DNA of 64,000 bases from Pocillopora verrucosa (taxonomy: Eukaryota > Cnidaria > Anthozoa > Scleractinia > Pocilloporidae): positions 15,375,678-15,439,677 of the forward strand of contig NC_089322.1 of the NCBI RefSeq assembly GCF_036669915.1, written 5' to 3'. Below are positions 24,194 to 36,754 of this stretch, piece by piece. How positions within the stretch are numbered: position 1 is the stretch's first letter; every line of letters begins with the position of its first letter. The position numbers and the translations under genes are program-made. The notes beneath the pieces were generated by a model. The model had not been told where the DNA came from, did no database searches, and saw only the letters and a list, made by a program, of their open reading frames with translations.

Positions 24194-25096
24194 TTATTCC
24201 TTTGATTTACGGGACTCGTCGCGTGGAATTGTATACACAGGCCGACCCCCGCTCCTCCTCCTCGAAGGTACACATTGAAGGCGACCTCTCCTCTTCCCAA
24301 CAACAGCCATACATACGAACCCAGCTGGGCAATCTTTCGACGCCTTTTCCCTATCGTTGCATTCTAGAAGGATAGGAAAAAAAACCAACAACAAGGCATG
24401 CAGTTTAAATGTGATGGTTACGATCGGGGATGAAAATACAGGAACGATTGTAGATATCTCGGCAGTCTATCAACCCTTGACACCCGAACGTTAGTATCCA
24501 TGTTTGTTTCTGAATACATATGTGACTGCAAACGTCTAGGGTCACGTGACCAGACTCCAGCAGTCATGTTCGCCGTTTGCCGTGCACGTTATATTTTCGG
24601 GCAGGGCGGTTTCAGGTACTTGAGCTCCCTCGACGGTTTTTGTCTTCCTGTTCGAAAGTGCTCACGTATGGCCTATAAGAATATATGAGGTGAAGTCTTT
24701 TCTTCATAACTAAAAATAAAAAGATACGGGACAGGATTGACCCAAGGGTACAACTGGTATGGATGCTCGGAGTAATGGGCTCCTGCTACAACCAATCCGT
24801 TTGGAACGCTGGGAAACCAATCTTGTAGCCACAGTTTGCGTTTGAAATGAAGTAATTCAAGATGGCGGCGAACATGTTGACTTTTTCAGTCGAAAGCCGA
24901 CGTCGATCTAAAAAGCTGAAAGTCTCAAAACTTCTAACCATTAACCACAGATTGCTAACTGCTTTTACTTTTGCGGTAATCACACTAAACGTGGATCTAA
25001 AACTCTCTAAAAGCATCGTTTACGATACCTCGTAAAGGCGCATCGCTGGAACTCTTTTCACCTAGATGGAAAAAAAAAACAGTGAACAGGAAATAA

Positions 25097-25142
<46 letters not shown>

Positions 25143-26703
25143 TTGACATCATTTTGAGAGCGAGCTGTCTTCTTCCGCTCTGTGTTAGAGGAAAATCTGG
25201 ATCAGTTAAGGACCGTTCGTTATATATTTTATCCCCAAGGGAGGGGGGGAGGTGGGTTCCAGGATCTTTAATGTTCTTATTGCCCTCCCTCCTCCACTTA
25301 TTGGCGGTCCGTTTTCTACAGTCCCCCCCTTAGACACGATCTGAATAAAAAACGTAAGTAGTAAACTGGTCTATGTGCACCAAAATTACCAGAAACATCT
25401 TAAAAGGTCTTCAGACATTCCACAATGATTACCAGAGGTTTGAGGAGAAAGCTTTTCCATGCGGAAAACGTGCGTAAAGAAAACGTTTTATTACAAACTT
25501 GCGAGAAACTCGCGCTCCTGCGAAGGTGTTGAAGGCTTCTCAACAATTTTTCGGTACTCTCGCGATTTCGATTTGTGTGAATGGCATACGCCTTTTAAAA
25601 AACCTGGAATTTGATATATAACTACGTGTTTTTATATTGTCGCGTAAGTTTTGCCGTACGTAAAACGTGCGTGAAAGGATAAGAGTGAAGTAAATAGGTT
25701 TGGGCAGTATTGGAGGAGATGCTTGGAATGAAATGGGAGAGGATGAATCAAAATATTGTACAATTATTCACTGAAGTGGAGATGAATAGTACTTGCAGTT
25801 CGTCTCCGAACTAGACAATTAGCGCGTGTGAAAATCACTATTCACTATAGTGGTATATGCTAAGATCACGTACTGCTATCGGATAGTCAATATAGGTAAA
25901 TGCATGAAAAAAAAAGCCATAAGAGTACAGTTATTGCTCTTACAACTTCAAAAGGAAATATATTTCAAACCCGGGTTCAATAGTATTATGATGGTTAAGG
26001 ACCGGTGCCCGACAATCAGGCGCTGTGAAACCTGTACCTATGAAAGTTATCATAACAGCCGACTAACAATCAGGGAAACAAAGGAATTAGGGGCGTAAAA
26101 TTGTCGTCACAGTCAAATATAGTAGGAAATGTACGTTTGAGTCACGTCGCGATTGGTTTCTTTCATTTATTTCTAAAATTGAAGCTCACCTATAGGGTTC
26201 ACTTTTGGATTCATATCATGAAAATCTTTCGGAAATAAGGAACCAGTTAGTGTCATGTAATTGGTTGTTATCTCATTGTTCTGCGAAAGTGTGTGATTTT
26301 TTTTTTCCAATACGACAAACCCAGAGAGGGGAAAGGAGAAGGAAAACCATTTGGGGTGTTAGCGATCATTTTTTAGACTACACAGAAGGTTAAGTAGGAT
26401 TTTCAGTCTGAATGCGATTTAATCTGACTCAAGCGGCTTTTTTTATTTTATCTAGTTTGTAGCTTATATTCTAATAGACCTTTCGACCAGTTTTATAAAA
26501 CTCGAATACATTTTTATTCTAATGAAAGTACCTTTAGGATCGAGGGCCACTAATCCATCAGTTGAATTACTGTCGTGTGTTACCCTCCTTAAATAAATTT
26601 GTTATTATTATTATTATCATTATTATTATTATTCTAAAGCACACATACCTGCAATGATACAAACCAAACAGAAAACAAGGCAAAGAACAGCAACGAGCTT
26701 CAT
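24194..26703 (-). CDS. Array gene 4: two-exon secreted basic 4-Cys peptide (B type, long C-terminus)
   Basis: CDS = complement of 24194..24363 joined to 26649..26703. Exon 1 encodes MKLVAVLCLVFCLVCIIA and ends in phase 1 before GTATGTG. The terminal exon follows CTTCTAG. It encodes 56 residues with C-x9-C-x5-C-x12-C, DCPAGFVC, then an Arg-rich tail with SRRRSGGRP and the end KSKE. The A-type stop is replaced, so the frame runs 13 residues further and its TAA sits inside the AATAAA signal (24193-24198). Two in-frame 3-nt indels and clustered replacements separate it from A types, while flanking intron DNA stays similar. This argues that the exon is translated and diverging in function. The peptide's role is unknown. 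Confidence 0.6.
24540..24555. promoter_or_regulatory. Palindromic E-box GGTCACGTGACC
   Basis: A perfect 12-bp palindrome centred on CACGTG (USF/MITF/TFE-type binding motif) lies about 180 bp upstream of the terminal-exon acceptor. It is conserved in nearly all units, for example near 6300, 11632, 15532, 20092, 29724, 34106, 40077 and 45244. About 315 bp further right in this unit is the CAAGATGGCGGC site, so together they could form a plus-strand promoter inside the intron. Confidence 0.35.
24858..25031 (+). other. TISU/YY1 start site with short plus-strand ORF (B unit)
   Basis: CAAGATGGCGGC matches the TISU consensus (SAASATGGCGGC), whose ATG doubles as the start of a 56-codon ORF beginning MAANMLTFSVESRRRSKK and stopping near 25031. 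The same long form is open near 40393. A and C units stop after about 31 codons, and copies differ in length. The region could be the first exon of an unspliced or antisense transcript; coding status is doubtful. Confidence 0.2.
25104..25139. repeat. (TA)n microsatellite
   Basis: A pure TA run of about 17 repeats in the gene 4 intron; length varies from unit to unit. Confidence 0.85.
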
Positions 26704-27406
26704 CGTGAGTTCTGTCTTCTCGCTGAAAGCAGTGTCTTCTTCTCGACCTCTCTACGAAGAGAAACAAATGCTCTTTATGCTAGTTCAGTGATAAATCTGA
26801 TAAAGTTATATTCGCATATCATATGAATCATTCATCGAGTTACATGTCTATGAGGTAATGCATTTTTATCTATGAAGGCCCCTTGAGTCCTCAGGCTATT
26901 TTCAAACCATTGTTTTTTTATGATATTTTCCGATGGGGTGATGGCCCGAGGGGTACTTTTACGGGTGAAATTTGGCCATTTGACGACTTCCAGCTAATTT
27001 TCTTCCACTTTCGATTAAAGAAAGAATTTTAAGGGTGACTATTTTACGACAAAGTTTACGCCTAGCGGCTAAATTTTTTTGGCCCTTTTATTGCAAACGG
27101 TTTACACCCTAACATTAGTATGCATATTCTCCATACTGTTCTCTATACATTTCATAAGGAGCTGACAAGGAGAATTTGTTTAACAATCAAGAGCTCTACC
27201 TGATCATTTCCTCTTTTCTCACGATCATGATTTCAAATGAATGCTATGAGCGTTCCTCTCGACTTCCCGTCGAAAAAAATCGTTCTTTTATTTTTTGCCC
27301 ATGAAAAGGGTTTAAGACTCGTGCTTTAAAAATCGTTTAGGTGTTCTCAAAGTCTTTTTTCTACGTCGCCACAAGCCAAACATCATTTTTGGCTGGACCA
27401 CCCGTG

Positions 27407-28516
27407 TGTTAAAAGACAAAATTGGCATCTAGCAAGAATTTCCATAATGGGTGATTTTTGACTTATTTGAACGTGAAGATAAATGGAAATAATATATTAG
27501 CATGAGCCATTCCGTAAACATTGTAATGAGCCAGTTGATCATTTCTTATTCCTTTTGGCGGTCTTATCTAACAGATAGAGTTTGGTCACCTTTTCCTTAT
27601 TATGATTGTGAAATTGACATGGAGACAGATGTTTTTGCGTAAACGGCGGTTTGCGGCTAGTTACCGGTATATTTTCATTATGTCGCTGAGAAAAATAATT
27701 AAGTACCAAGAAAATGAATCTACCCTATAAAATTGATCCCGTACAGGACTTTCCCGGAAATAACCCCCTTTCATACTTTTATCCACTTAACACCCTCGTT
27801 TTTAGGCTAAATCCATGTCGAATTCCCGATCAGGAAAATAGTTTTTATTTTTTGCCCTCTTTTTCTTAGAGATGATTTAAGGTGTAAACGTGAAGTACTT
27901 TCATCTGCCGCACTGAATTTGTAATTATATAACTTATGCAAATAGCACGTAGCTTTCTTAGGGGCTGTACCTTGGGTACGCCCTTTCTTCTTCGAATATG
28001 TGTTTACTCTGTTGTTATGTAACAACCTTCAAGTACAATTTTCTTTTAAGATACCTTTTCAAGCATGATTTTAATTCTGTTACTAAGTTTATTAGAATTT
28101 TTATATTATCAATCTTGCTTCTGTTCTGGCCGATCTTAATCATAGATGTAAGAAATTTAAGGTAGAAAATGCTTTTGTAACTGCGTAAACAACTCGAAGA
28201 CGCAAACTAATTATGCAGGCTCTGTGGTACGTAACTTAACGTGATTCGCTGATTGAGATAGAATGATGACGATGGAAGGAGATTGACAGCTTCGTAGTGT
28301 CACCTTTAGTGCCGCCTTTATAGGCTGGTGCACAGCATCTTTCAATCAGAGAATATAGCAAAATAGAGCAGTGTGGACTTATGTCGAAAGGAATAAGCTG
28401 AACTGTGGTGAAAAAGGTCCAGACTGGGCTAGACCCCGAAAGTAAGAATTGTACTCAGAGTTCAACCAGAAAATAAAGGAAATTCAACCGAGTGTTAGAG
28501 AGGAATTCTTCTAACA
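27407..28516. mobile_element. Solo-LTR-like insertion, copy 3 (A unit)
   Basis: Full 1,110-bp copy with TGTTAAAAGA and TCTTCTAACA ends and CGTG on both sides (27403-27406 and 28517-28520). Confidence 0.65.
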
Positions 28517-29418
28517 CGTGTGGACAGCGATCGAAAGTGTAACACATTAATTTAAAATAATAACTTTCTATAACAAGTGTTGTTTTCCAAACCAATAACA
28601 CTTTTCTTTTCTATCTAAAAATTTTCAAGTCGGTCACCATTTGTTTCCCTTTGATTTATGTTAAACTAACTGTATGCTTATCTTATTTTTTTCATTCAAA
28701 TTCCGGGCTATTGATATTTCCATATTTTTTTCTTGTTACTTCAATATGTCATGATGGTTGCTTACGACGTGACGCCGTCCCACAAGACAACACAATGAAT
28801 AGGCGAGGACTGAGTCTCGATGACGTTTACCATAAGCCGTAAAAGTGCCAAAAATTTTGGCCGTTGGACGTAATTATTGGCAAATTCAAACCATTTGTCG
28901 TAAACATAGTCAGCCCGCTCAAATTCCCAGAATAACATATGGATATAACAAAACATAACGGCAATTGTAATTGGAAAATAGAGCGACTATTTATCTGTCC
29001 TGAAAGAAAACTGAAAAGAAAGTGAAGTAATAAATTTACACAGACAACAGGAAAGCAAGATTAGGACTTGCCGTGTCGTATTTAGTACACCTCATTGCTT
29101 GTTTCATGTCAGAGGCAGTAAACGGGTCATCAAGTAAGTAAGTCACGGTCTTAAAAAACGTTTCTAATATCTCTTTCCTAAAATAAATATCTAGAACGTT
29201 TCCATCAAGTTTTATTCTCGCACTGTTTGACATTTTGGGCTGGAGATTGGGGCGAGGAAGCCAAATTTGATCCCATTGCACATCTCCGACATTTGACTGC
29301 TGTGTTGCGTCAAGGACAATTGAAACTACATGATTTCTAAAACACTTTAATTATTTACGTCTTTAAACAATTTAGCGTTTTATTCCTTTTATTTACGGGA
29401 CTCGTCGCGTGGAATAGT

Positions 29419-32194
29419 TTACTCAGGCTGATCGCCGCTCTTCCCCTGAGTTACACATATAAGGCGACTTCTTCTTCTCTTCCCAACAACAGCCATACAT
29501 TTCTTCCCAGCTGGGCAATTTTTCAAGGCCTTTTCTCTATCGTTGCATTCTAAAAGGATAGAAAAAAAAACCAACAACAAGGCATGCAGTTTAAATGTGA
29601 TGGTTACGATCGCGGATGAAAATACAGGAACGATTGTATATATCTCGGCAGTCTATTAACCCTTGACACCCGAACATTAGTATATATGTTTGTTTCTGAA
29701 TACGTGTGACCAAAAACGTCTGAGGTCACGTGACCAGACTCCCGCGGTCATGTTCGCCGTTTGCCGTCCACGTTTTATTTTCGGGCTAGGCAGTTTCAGG
29801 TACTTATGCTCCCTTGACGGTTTTTGTCTTCCTGTTCGATAGCGCTCGCGTATGGCCTATAAGAATATATGTGAGGTGAAGTCTTTTCTTCATAACCAGG
29901 AGCCCATTATCCGGAGCTTCAATCTTCCATACTTACCCTCTGAGTCAACCCTGTCCCGTATCTTTTTATTTTGAGAGGCGCCTTCCACGAGGTTTTTCGC
30001 GGGTGTTTACATAATAGCCAATCATAAGAGAGCCGTGGTCCTCTACTGTTTATGTCACATGCAGGCCACACGATAGTCCTTTAATAATGGCGAAGAGGGC
30101 GGAAAATTTCCATTTTTTTTCTTTTTAATGGTGTTGTGCGAACGTCAGCGTGGTTTTGCGGGAAATTAAAGAGCCCCCCACGTATCTTAGTTCTAAAAAT
30201 AAAAAGATACGGTACAGGATTGACTCAAGGGTACAACTGGTATGGATGCTCCGGGTAATGGGCTCCTGTTACAACCAATCTGTTTGGAACGCTAGGAAAC
30301 AATCTTTCAGCCACAGTTTGTATTTGAGATGAAGGACCTCCATTTTCTGTGTAATTCAAGATGGCAGCGAACATGTTGACTTTTTCAGTCGAAAGCCGAC
30401 GTCGATCTAAAAAGTTGAAAGTCTCAAAACTTCTATTTTCTAACCACAACTTCTGACAGGTTTTACGTTTGCGGTAATCACACCAAACGTGGATCTAAAA
30501 CTCTCTAAAAGTAGTGTTTATGATACCTCGTAAAGGCGCATCGCTGGGACTCTCTTCACCTAGATGAAAAAAAAAACCACTGAATGGTAAATTTAAAAAA
30601 AAAAAAATATATATATATATATATTTATAACCATTGACGTCATTTTGAGAACGAGCTGTCTTCTTTCGCTCTTTGGAAGAGGAAAAACTGGATCAGTTAA
30701 GAACCGCTCGTTATATATTTTATCGCCAAGGGGGGGAGGTGGGTTCCAGGATCTTTAATGGTCTTATTGCCCACCCTCCTCCCCTTATTGGCGGTCAGTT
30801 TTCTTCACTTCTCCCCTTAGACACGATCTGAATAAAACGTAAGTAGCAAACTGGTGTAGGTGCACCCAAATTACCAGAAACGTCTTAACCCGTAAACTCC
30901 CAAATTCTCATTATCACAATGATTACCAGAGGTTTGAGGAGAAAGCTTTTCCATGCGGAAAACGTGCGAAAAGAAAACGTTTTATTTACGAACTTGCGAG
31001 AAACGCACGCTCGTGCGTAGGTGCTGAAGACTTTACAACTTTTTTCCGTACTCTCGCGATTTCGATTAGTGCAAATGGCATACGCTTTTTTTAAAAAAAC
31101 CTGGAAATGGAACTACGTTTAAGGTGTTTTTATATTGTTGCGTAAGTTTTGCCGTACGTAAAACGTGCGTGAAAGGATAAGAGTTAAGTAAATAGATCTG
31201 GGCAGTATTAGAGTAGATGCTTGGAATGAAATGGGAGAGCATGAATCAAAATATTGTACGATTATTCACCGAAGTGGAGGTGAATAGCACTTGCAGTTCG
31301 CTTCCAAACTAGCCAATAAGCGCGCATGAAAATCACTCTTCGCTTGAGTGGTATATACTAAGATCAAGTACTGCTATCGGATAGTCAATATAGGTAAATG
31401 CATGAGAAAAAAACCATAAGAGTACAATAATTGCTCTTACAACTTCAAAAGGAAATATTTCAAACTCTGGGTTCAATAGTATTATGATGATTAAGGACCG
31501 GTGCCCGACAATCAGGCGCTGTGAAACCTGTACCAAAGTTATTCTAACAGCCGACTAACAACTACTAAAAAAAAGGAATTATGGACGTAAAATTATCGTC
31601 ACAATCAAATATAGTAGGAAATGCGCGTTTGAGTCACGTCGCGGTTCCTTTCTTTCATTTATTTCGAAAATTGAAGCTCACCTATAGGGTTCATTTTTAA
31701 AATCATAAGATGAAAATCTTTCGGAAATAAGGAACCAGTTAGTGTCATTTAGTGTCAGATCATTGTAATAGGTTCTTATCTCATTGTTCTGCGAAAGTGT
31801 GTGATTTTTTTTTTCCAATACGACAAACCCAGAGAGGGGAAAGGAGAAGGAAAACCATTTTGGGTGTTAGCGATCACTTTTTAGACTACACAGAAGGTTA
31901 AGTAGGATTTTCAGTCTGAATGCGATTAAATCTGACACAAGCGCCTTTTTTTAATTTATCTAGTTTGTAGCTTATATTCTTATAGACCTTTCGACCAATT
32001 TTATAAAACTCGAATACATTTTTATTCTGATGATGGTACTTTTAGGATCGAGGACGACTAATTCATCAATTGAATTACTGTTGTGTGTTACCCTCCTTAA
32101 ATAAATTTGCTATTATTATTATTACTAAAGCACACATACCTGCAATGATACAAACCAAACAGAAAACAAGGCAAAGAACAGCAACGAGCTTCAT
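29419..32194 (-). CDS. Array gene 5: two-exon secreted basic 4-Cys peptide (A type)
   Basis: CDS = complement of 29419..29549 joined to 32140..32194. The signal-peptide exon and the terminal exon read the same as in array gene 2 (43-residue segment, C-x9-C-x5-C-x13-C, NCPAGKKC). It lies 14,194 bp from gene 2, the higher-order repeat period, so these are recent duplicates. Its intron holds only a 25-bp left end of the TTAA MITE (about 30889-30913), the rest having been deleted. Confidence 0.6.
29894..30276. repeat. Inverted-repeat (foldback) element, copy in unit 6
   Basis: Same two-armed structure as 6468-6850; intronic to array gene 5. Confidence 0.6.
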
Positions 32195-33799
32195 CGTAAG
32201 TTCTGTCTTCTCGCTAATAGCAGTGTCTTTTTTTCAACCTCTCTGCGAAGAGAAACAAATGCTCTTTATACTAGTTCAATGATAAATCCAATAAAGTTAT
32301 ATTCGCATATCATATGAATCATTCATCGAGTTACATGTCTATGAGGTAATGCATTTTTATCTATGAAGGCCCCTTGAGTCCTCAGGCTATTTTTAAACCA
32401 TTGTTTTTATGATGTTTTCCGATAAAGGTGATGGCCTGAGGGATACTTTTACGGGTAACGATTAATATTTGGCCATTTTACGACTTCCAGGTAATTTTCT
32501 TCCCGTTTCGATTAAAGAAAGAATTTTAAGGCTGACTATTTTTACGACGAAGTTTACGCCTAACGGCTAAATTTTTTTGGCCCTTTTACAGTTAACGATT
32601 AACCCCGTTTACACCCTAACATTAGTATGCATAATCTCTGTACTGTTCTCTTTACATTTCCTAAGAAGCTGACAAGGAGAATTTGTTTAACAATCAAGAG
32701 CTCTACGTGTTTATTCCTCTATTCTCATGATCATGATCTCAAATGAATGCTATAAGCGCTCCTCTCGACTTCCCTTCGAAAAAAATTGTTCTTTTATTTT
32801 TTGCCCATGAAAAGGGTTTAGGACACGTGCTTAAAAAAATCGTTTAAGTGTTCTCAAAGTCTTTTTTCTGCGTCGCCACAAGCCAAACATCATTTTTGGC
32901 TGGACCACCCGTGTGGACAGTGATCGAAAGTGTAACACAATAACTTTCTATAACAAGTCTTGTTTTCCAAACTAATAACATTTGTGTTCTTTTCTATTTA
33001 AAAATTTCCAAGTCCGTCACTATATGTTTCCCTTTGGTTTATGTTAAGCTAACTGTATGCTTATCTTAATTTTTTTCATTCAAATTCCGGGCTATTGATA
33101 TTTCCATATTTTTTTCTTGTTACTTCAATATGTCATGATGGTTGCTTACGACGTGACGCCGTCCCACAAGACAACACAATGAATAGGCGAAGACTGAGTC
33201 TCGATGACGTTTACCATAAGCCGTAAAAGGGCCAAACATTTTGGCCGTTGGACGTAATAACTGGCAAATTCAAACCATTTGTCATAAAAATAGTCAACCT
33301 GCTCAAATTCCCAGAATAACATATGGATATAACAAATCACAACGGCAATTGTCATTGGAATATAGAGCGACTATTTATCTGTCCAGAAAGAAAACTGAAA
33401 AGAAAGTGAAGTAATAAATTTACACAGACAACAGGAAAGCGACATTAGGACTTGCCGTGTCATATTTAGTACACCTCGTTGCTTGCTTCATGTCAGAGGC
33501 AGTAAACGTGTCATCAAGTAAGGCACGGTGTTAAAAAACGTTGCTAATATCTCTTTCCTAAAATAAATATCTAGAACGTTTCCATCAAGGTTTATTTTCG
33601 CACTGTTTGAGATTTTGGGCTGGAGATTGGGGCGAGGAAGCCAAATTTGATCCAATTGTAGATCTCCGACATTTGACTGCTGTGTTGCGTCAATGACCAT
33701 TGAAACTTCATGATTTCTAAAAACACTTTAATTATTTACGTCTTTAAACAATTTAGCGTTTTATTCCTTTGATTTACGGGACTCGTCGAGTGGAATAGT

Positions 33800-36754
33800 T
33801 TACTCAGGCTGATCGCCGCTCTTCCCCTGAGTTACACATATAAGGCGACTTCTTCTTCTCTTCCCAACAACAGCCATACATTTCTTCCCAGCTGGGCAAT
33901 TTTTCAAGGCCTTTTCTCTATCGTTGCATTCTAAAAGGATAGAAAAAAAAACCAACAACAAGGCATGCAGTTTAAATGTGATGGTTACGATCGCGGATGA
34001 AAATACAGGAACGATTGTATATATCTCGGCAGTCTATTAACCCTTGACACCCGAACATTAGTATCTATGTTTGTTTCTGAATACGTGTGACCAAAACGTC
34101 TGGGGTCACGTGACCAGACTCCAGCGGTCATGTTCGCCGTTTGCCGTCCACGTTTTATTTTCGGGCTAGGCAGTTTCAGGTACTTATGCTCCCTTGACGG
34201 TTTTTGTCTTCCTGTTCGATAGCGCTCGCGTATGGCCTATAAGAATATATGTGAGGTGAAGTCTTTTCTTCATAACCAGGAGCCCATTATCCGGAGCTTC
34301 AATCTTCCATACTTACCCTCTGAGTAAACCCTGTCCCGTATCTTTTTATTTTGAGAGGCGCCTTCCACGGGGTTTTCGCGGGTGTTTACATAATAGCCAA
34401 TCATAAGAGAGCCGTGGTCCTCTATTGTTTATGTCACATGCAGGCCACACGATAGTCCTTTAATAATGGCGAAGAGGGCGGAAAATTTCCATTTTTTTTC
34501 TCTTTAATGGTGTTGTGCGAATGTCAGCGTGGTTTTGCGGGAAATTAAAGAGCCCCCCACGTATCTTAGTTCTAAAAATAAAAAGATACGGGACAGGATT
34601 GACTCAAGAGTACAACTGGTATGAATGCTCCGGGTAATGGGCTCCTGTTACAACCAATCCGTTTGGAACGCTAGGAAACAATCTTTCAGCTACAGTTTGT
34701 GTTTGAGATGAAGGACCTCCATTTTCTGTGTAATTCAAGATGGCAGCGAACATGTTGACTTTTTCAGTCGTAAGCCGACGTCGATCTAAAAAGCTGAAAG
34801 TCTCAAAACTTCTATTTTCTAACCACAATTTCTAACAGGTTTTACGTTTGCGGTAATCACACCAAACGTGGATCTAAAACTCTCTAAAAGTAATGTTTAT
34901 GATACCTCGTAAAGGCGCATCGCTGGAACTCTCTTCACCTAGATGAAAAAAAAAAACCAGTGAATGGTAAATCCAAAAAATTATATATATATATATAACC
35001 ATTGACGTCATTTTGAGAGCGAGCTGTCTTCTTTCGCTCTGTGGAAGAGGAAAAACTGGATCAGTTAAGAACCGCTCGTTATATATTTTATCGCTAAGGG
35101 AGGGGGGGGAGGTGGGTTCCAGGATCTTTAATGGTCTTATTGCCCTCCCTCCTCCCCTTATTGGCGGTCAGTTTTCTTCAGTTCTCCCCTGAGACACGAT
35201 CTGAATAAAACGTAAGTAGTAAACTGGTGTAGGTGCACCCAAATTACCAGAAACGTCTTAACCCGTAAACTCCCAAATTCTCATTAGTAATTCTCCTTAC
35301 TGTCTGCCACATAGTTTTTGTGATGTTAGTTTGGAGAATTTGGTGTTGGATCAACTAATAATCCCCTAATAAGTATTTTTCTTTATTCTCATCACCTGTC
35401 TTCTTGATATCGTATTGATATTGTAAGGAGAAGTTTTATCTTGGTCACTGATGATAGTTAAAGGGTTAAAAGGTCTTCAGACATTCCAGAGGTTTGAGGA
35501 GAAAGCTTTTTTATGCGGAAAACGTGCGAAAAGAAAACGTCTTATTTACGAACTTGCGAGAAACGTGTAGGTGCTGAAGGCTTTTCAACCTTTTTCCGTA
35601 CTCTCGCGATTTCGATTTGTGTGAATGGCATACGCCTTTTAAAAAACCTGGAATTTGATATGGAACTACGTTTAAGGTGTTTTTATATTGTCGCGTAAGT
35701 CTTGCCGTACGTAAAACGTGCGTGAAAGTATAAGAGTTAAGTAAATAGATCTGGGTAGTATTAGAGGAGATGCTTGGAATGAAATGGGAGAGGATGAATC
35801 AAAATATTGTACAAATATTCACCGAAGTGGAGGTGAATAGTACTTGCAGTTCGCTTCCGAACTAGCCAATTAGCGCGCGTGAAAATCACTATTCACTATA
35901 GTGGTATATACTAACATCAAGTACTGCTATCGGATAGTCAACATAGGTAAATGCATGAGAAAAAAACCATAAGAGTACAATTATTGCTCTTACAACTTCA
36001 AAAGGAAATATTTCAAACTCTGGGTTCAATAGTATTATGATGGTTAAGGACCGGTGCCCGACAATCAGGCGCTGTGAAACCTGTACCAAAGTTATCACAA
36101 CAGCCGACTGACAACCAGGGAAACAAACGAATTATGGGCGTAAAATTATCGTCACAGTCAAATAGGAAATAGAAAATGCATGTTTGAGTCACCTTGCGGT
36201 TGGTTTCTTTCATTTACTTCTAAAATTGAAGCTCACCCATAGGCTTCATTTTTAAAATCATTTGATGAAAATCTTTCGGAAATAAGGAACCAGTTAGTGT
36301 CGTGTTTTTTAAAAGATCATTGTAATTGGTTGTTATCTCATTGTTCTGCGAAAGCGTGTGATATTTTTTTTCCAATACGACAAACCCAGAGAGGGGAAAG
36401 GAGAAGGAAAACCATTTTGGGTGTTAGCGATCATTTTTTTAGACTACACAGAAGGTTAAGTAGGATTCTCAGTCCGGATGCGATTTAACCTGACTCAAGC
36501 GGCTTTTTTCATTTTATCTAGTTTGTAGCTTATATTCTTAAAGACCTTTCGACCAGTTTTATAAAACTCGAATACATTTTTATTCTAATGACGGTACTTT
36601 TAGGATCGAGGGCGACTAATTCATCAGTTGAATTACTGTTGTGTGTTACCCTCCTTAAATAAATTTGTTATTATTACGATTATTCTAGAGCACACATACC
36701 TACGATGATACAAACCAAACAGAAAACAAGGCAAAGAACAGCAACGAGCTTCAT
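33800..36754 (-). CDS. Array gene 6: two-exon secreted basic 4-Cys peptide (C unit, A-type peptide)
   Basis: CDS = complement of 33800..33930 joined to 36700..36754. Exon 1 ends in Val (GTAG|GTATGTG) where most copies have Ala, as in genes 1 and 8. The terminal exon reads as in genes 2 and 5: NCPAGKKC, basic GKRRRSRL, QPE end. The intron includes a foldback element, a TTAA MITE and a TA tract. Confidence 0.6.
34274..34655. repeat. Inverted-repeat (foldback) element, copy in unit 7
   Basis: Same two-armed structure as 6468-6850; intronic to array gene 6. Confidence 0.6.
35262..35465. mobile_element. TTAA-flanked MITE, copy 4
   Basis: Same family; TTAA at 35258-35261 and 35466-35469. Confidence 0.8.

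Noticed and set aside
24500-24688. 62-codon plus-strand frame MFVSEYICDCKRLG...
   Set aside because: Found only in B-type copies and interrupted in A/C units; it overlaps the conserved E-box region of the intron and has no signal peptide or domain.
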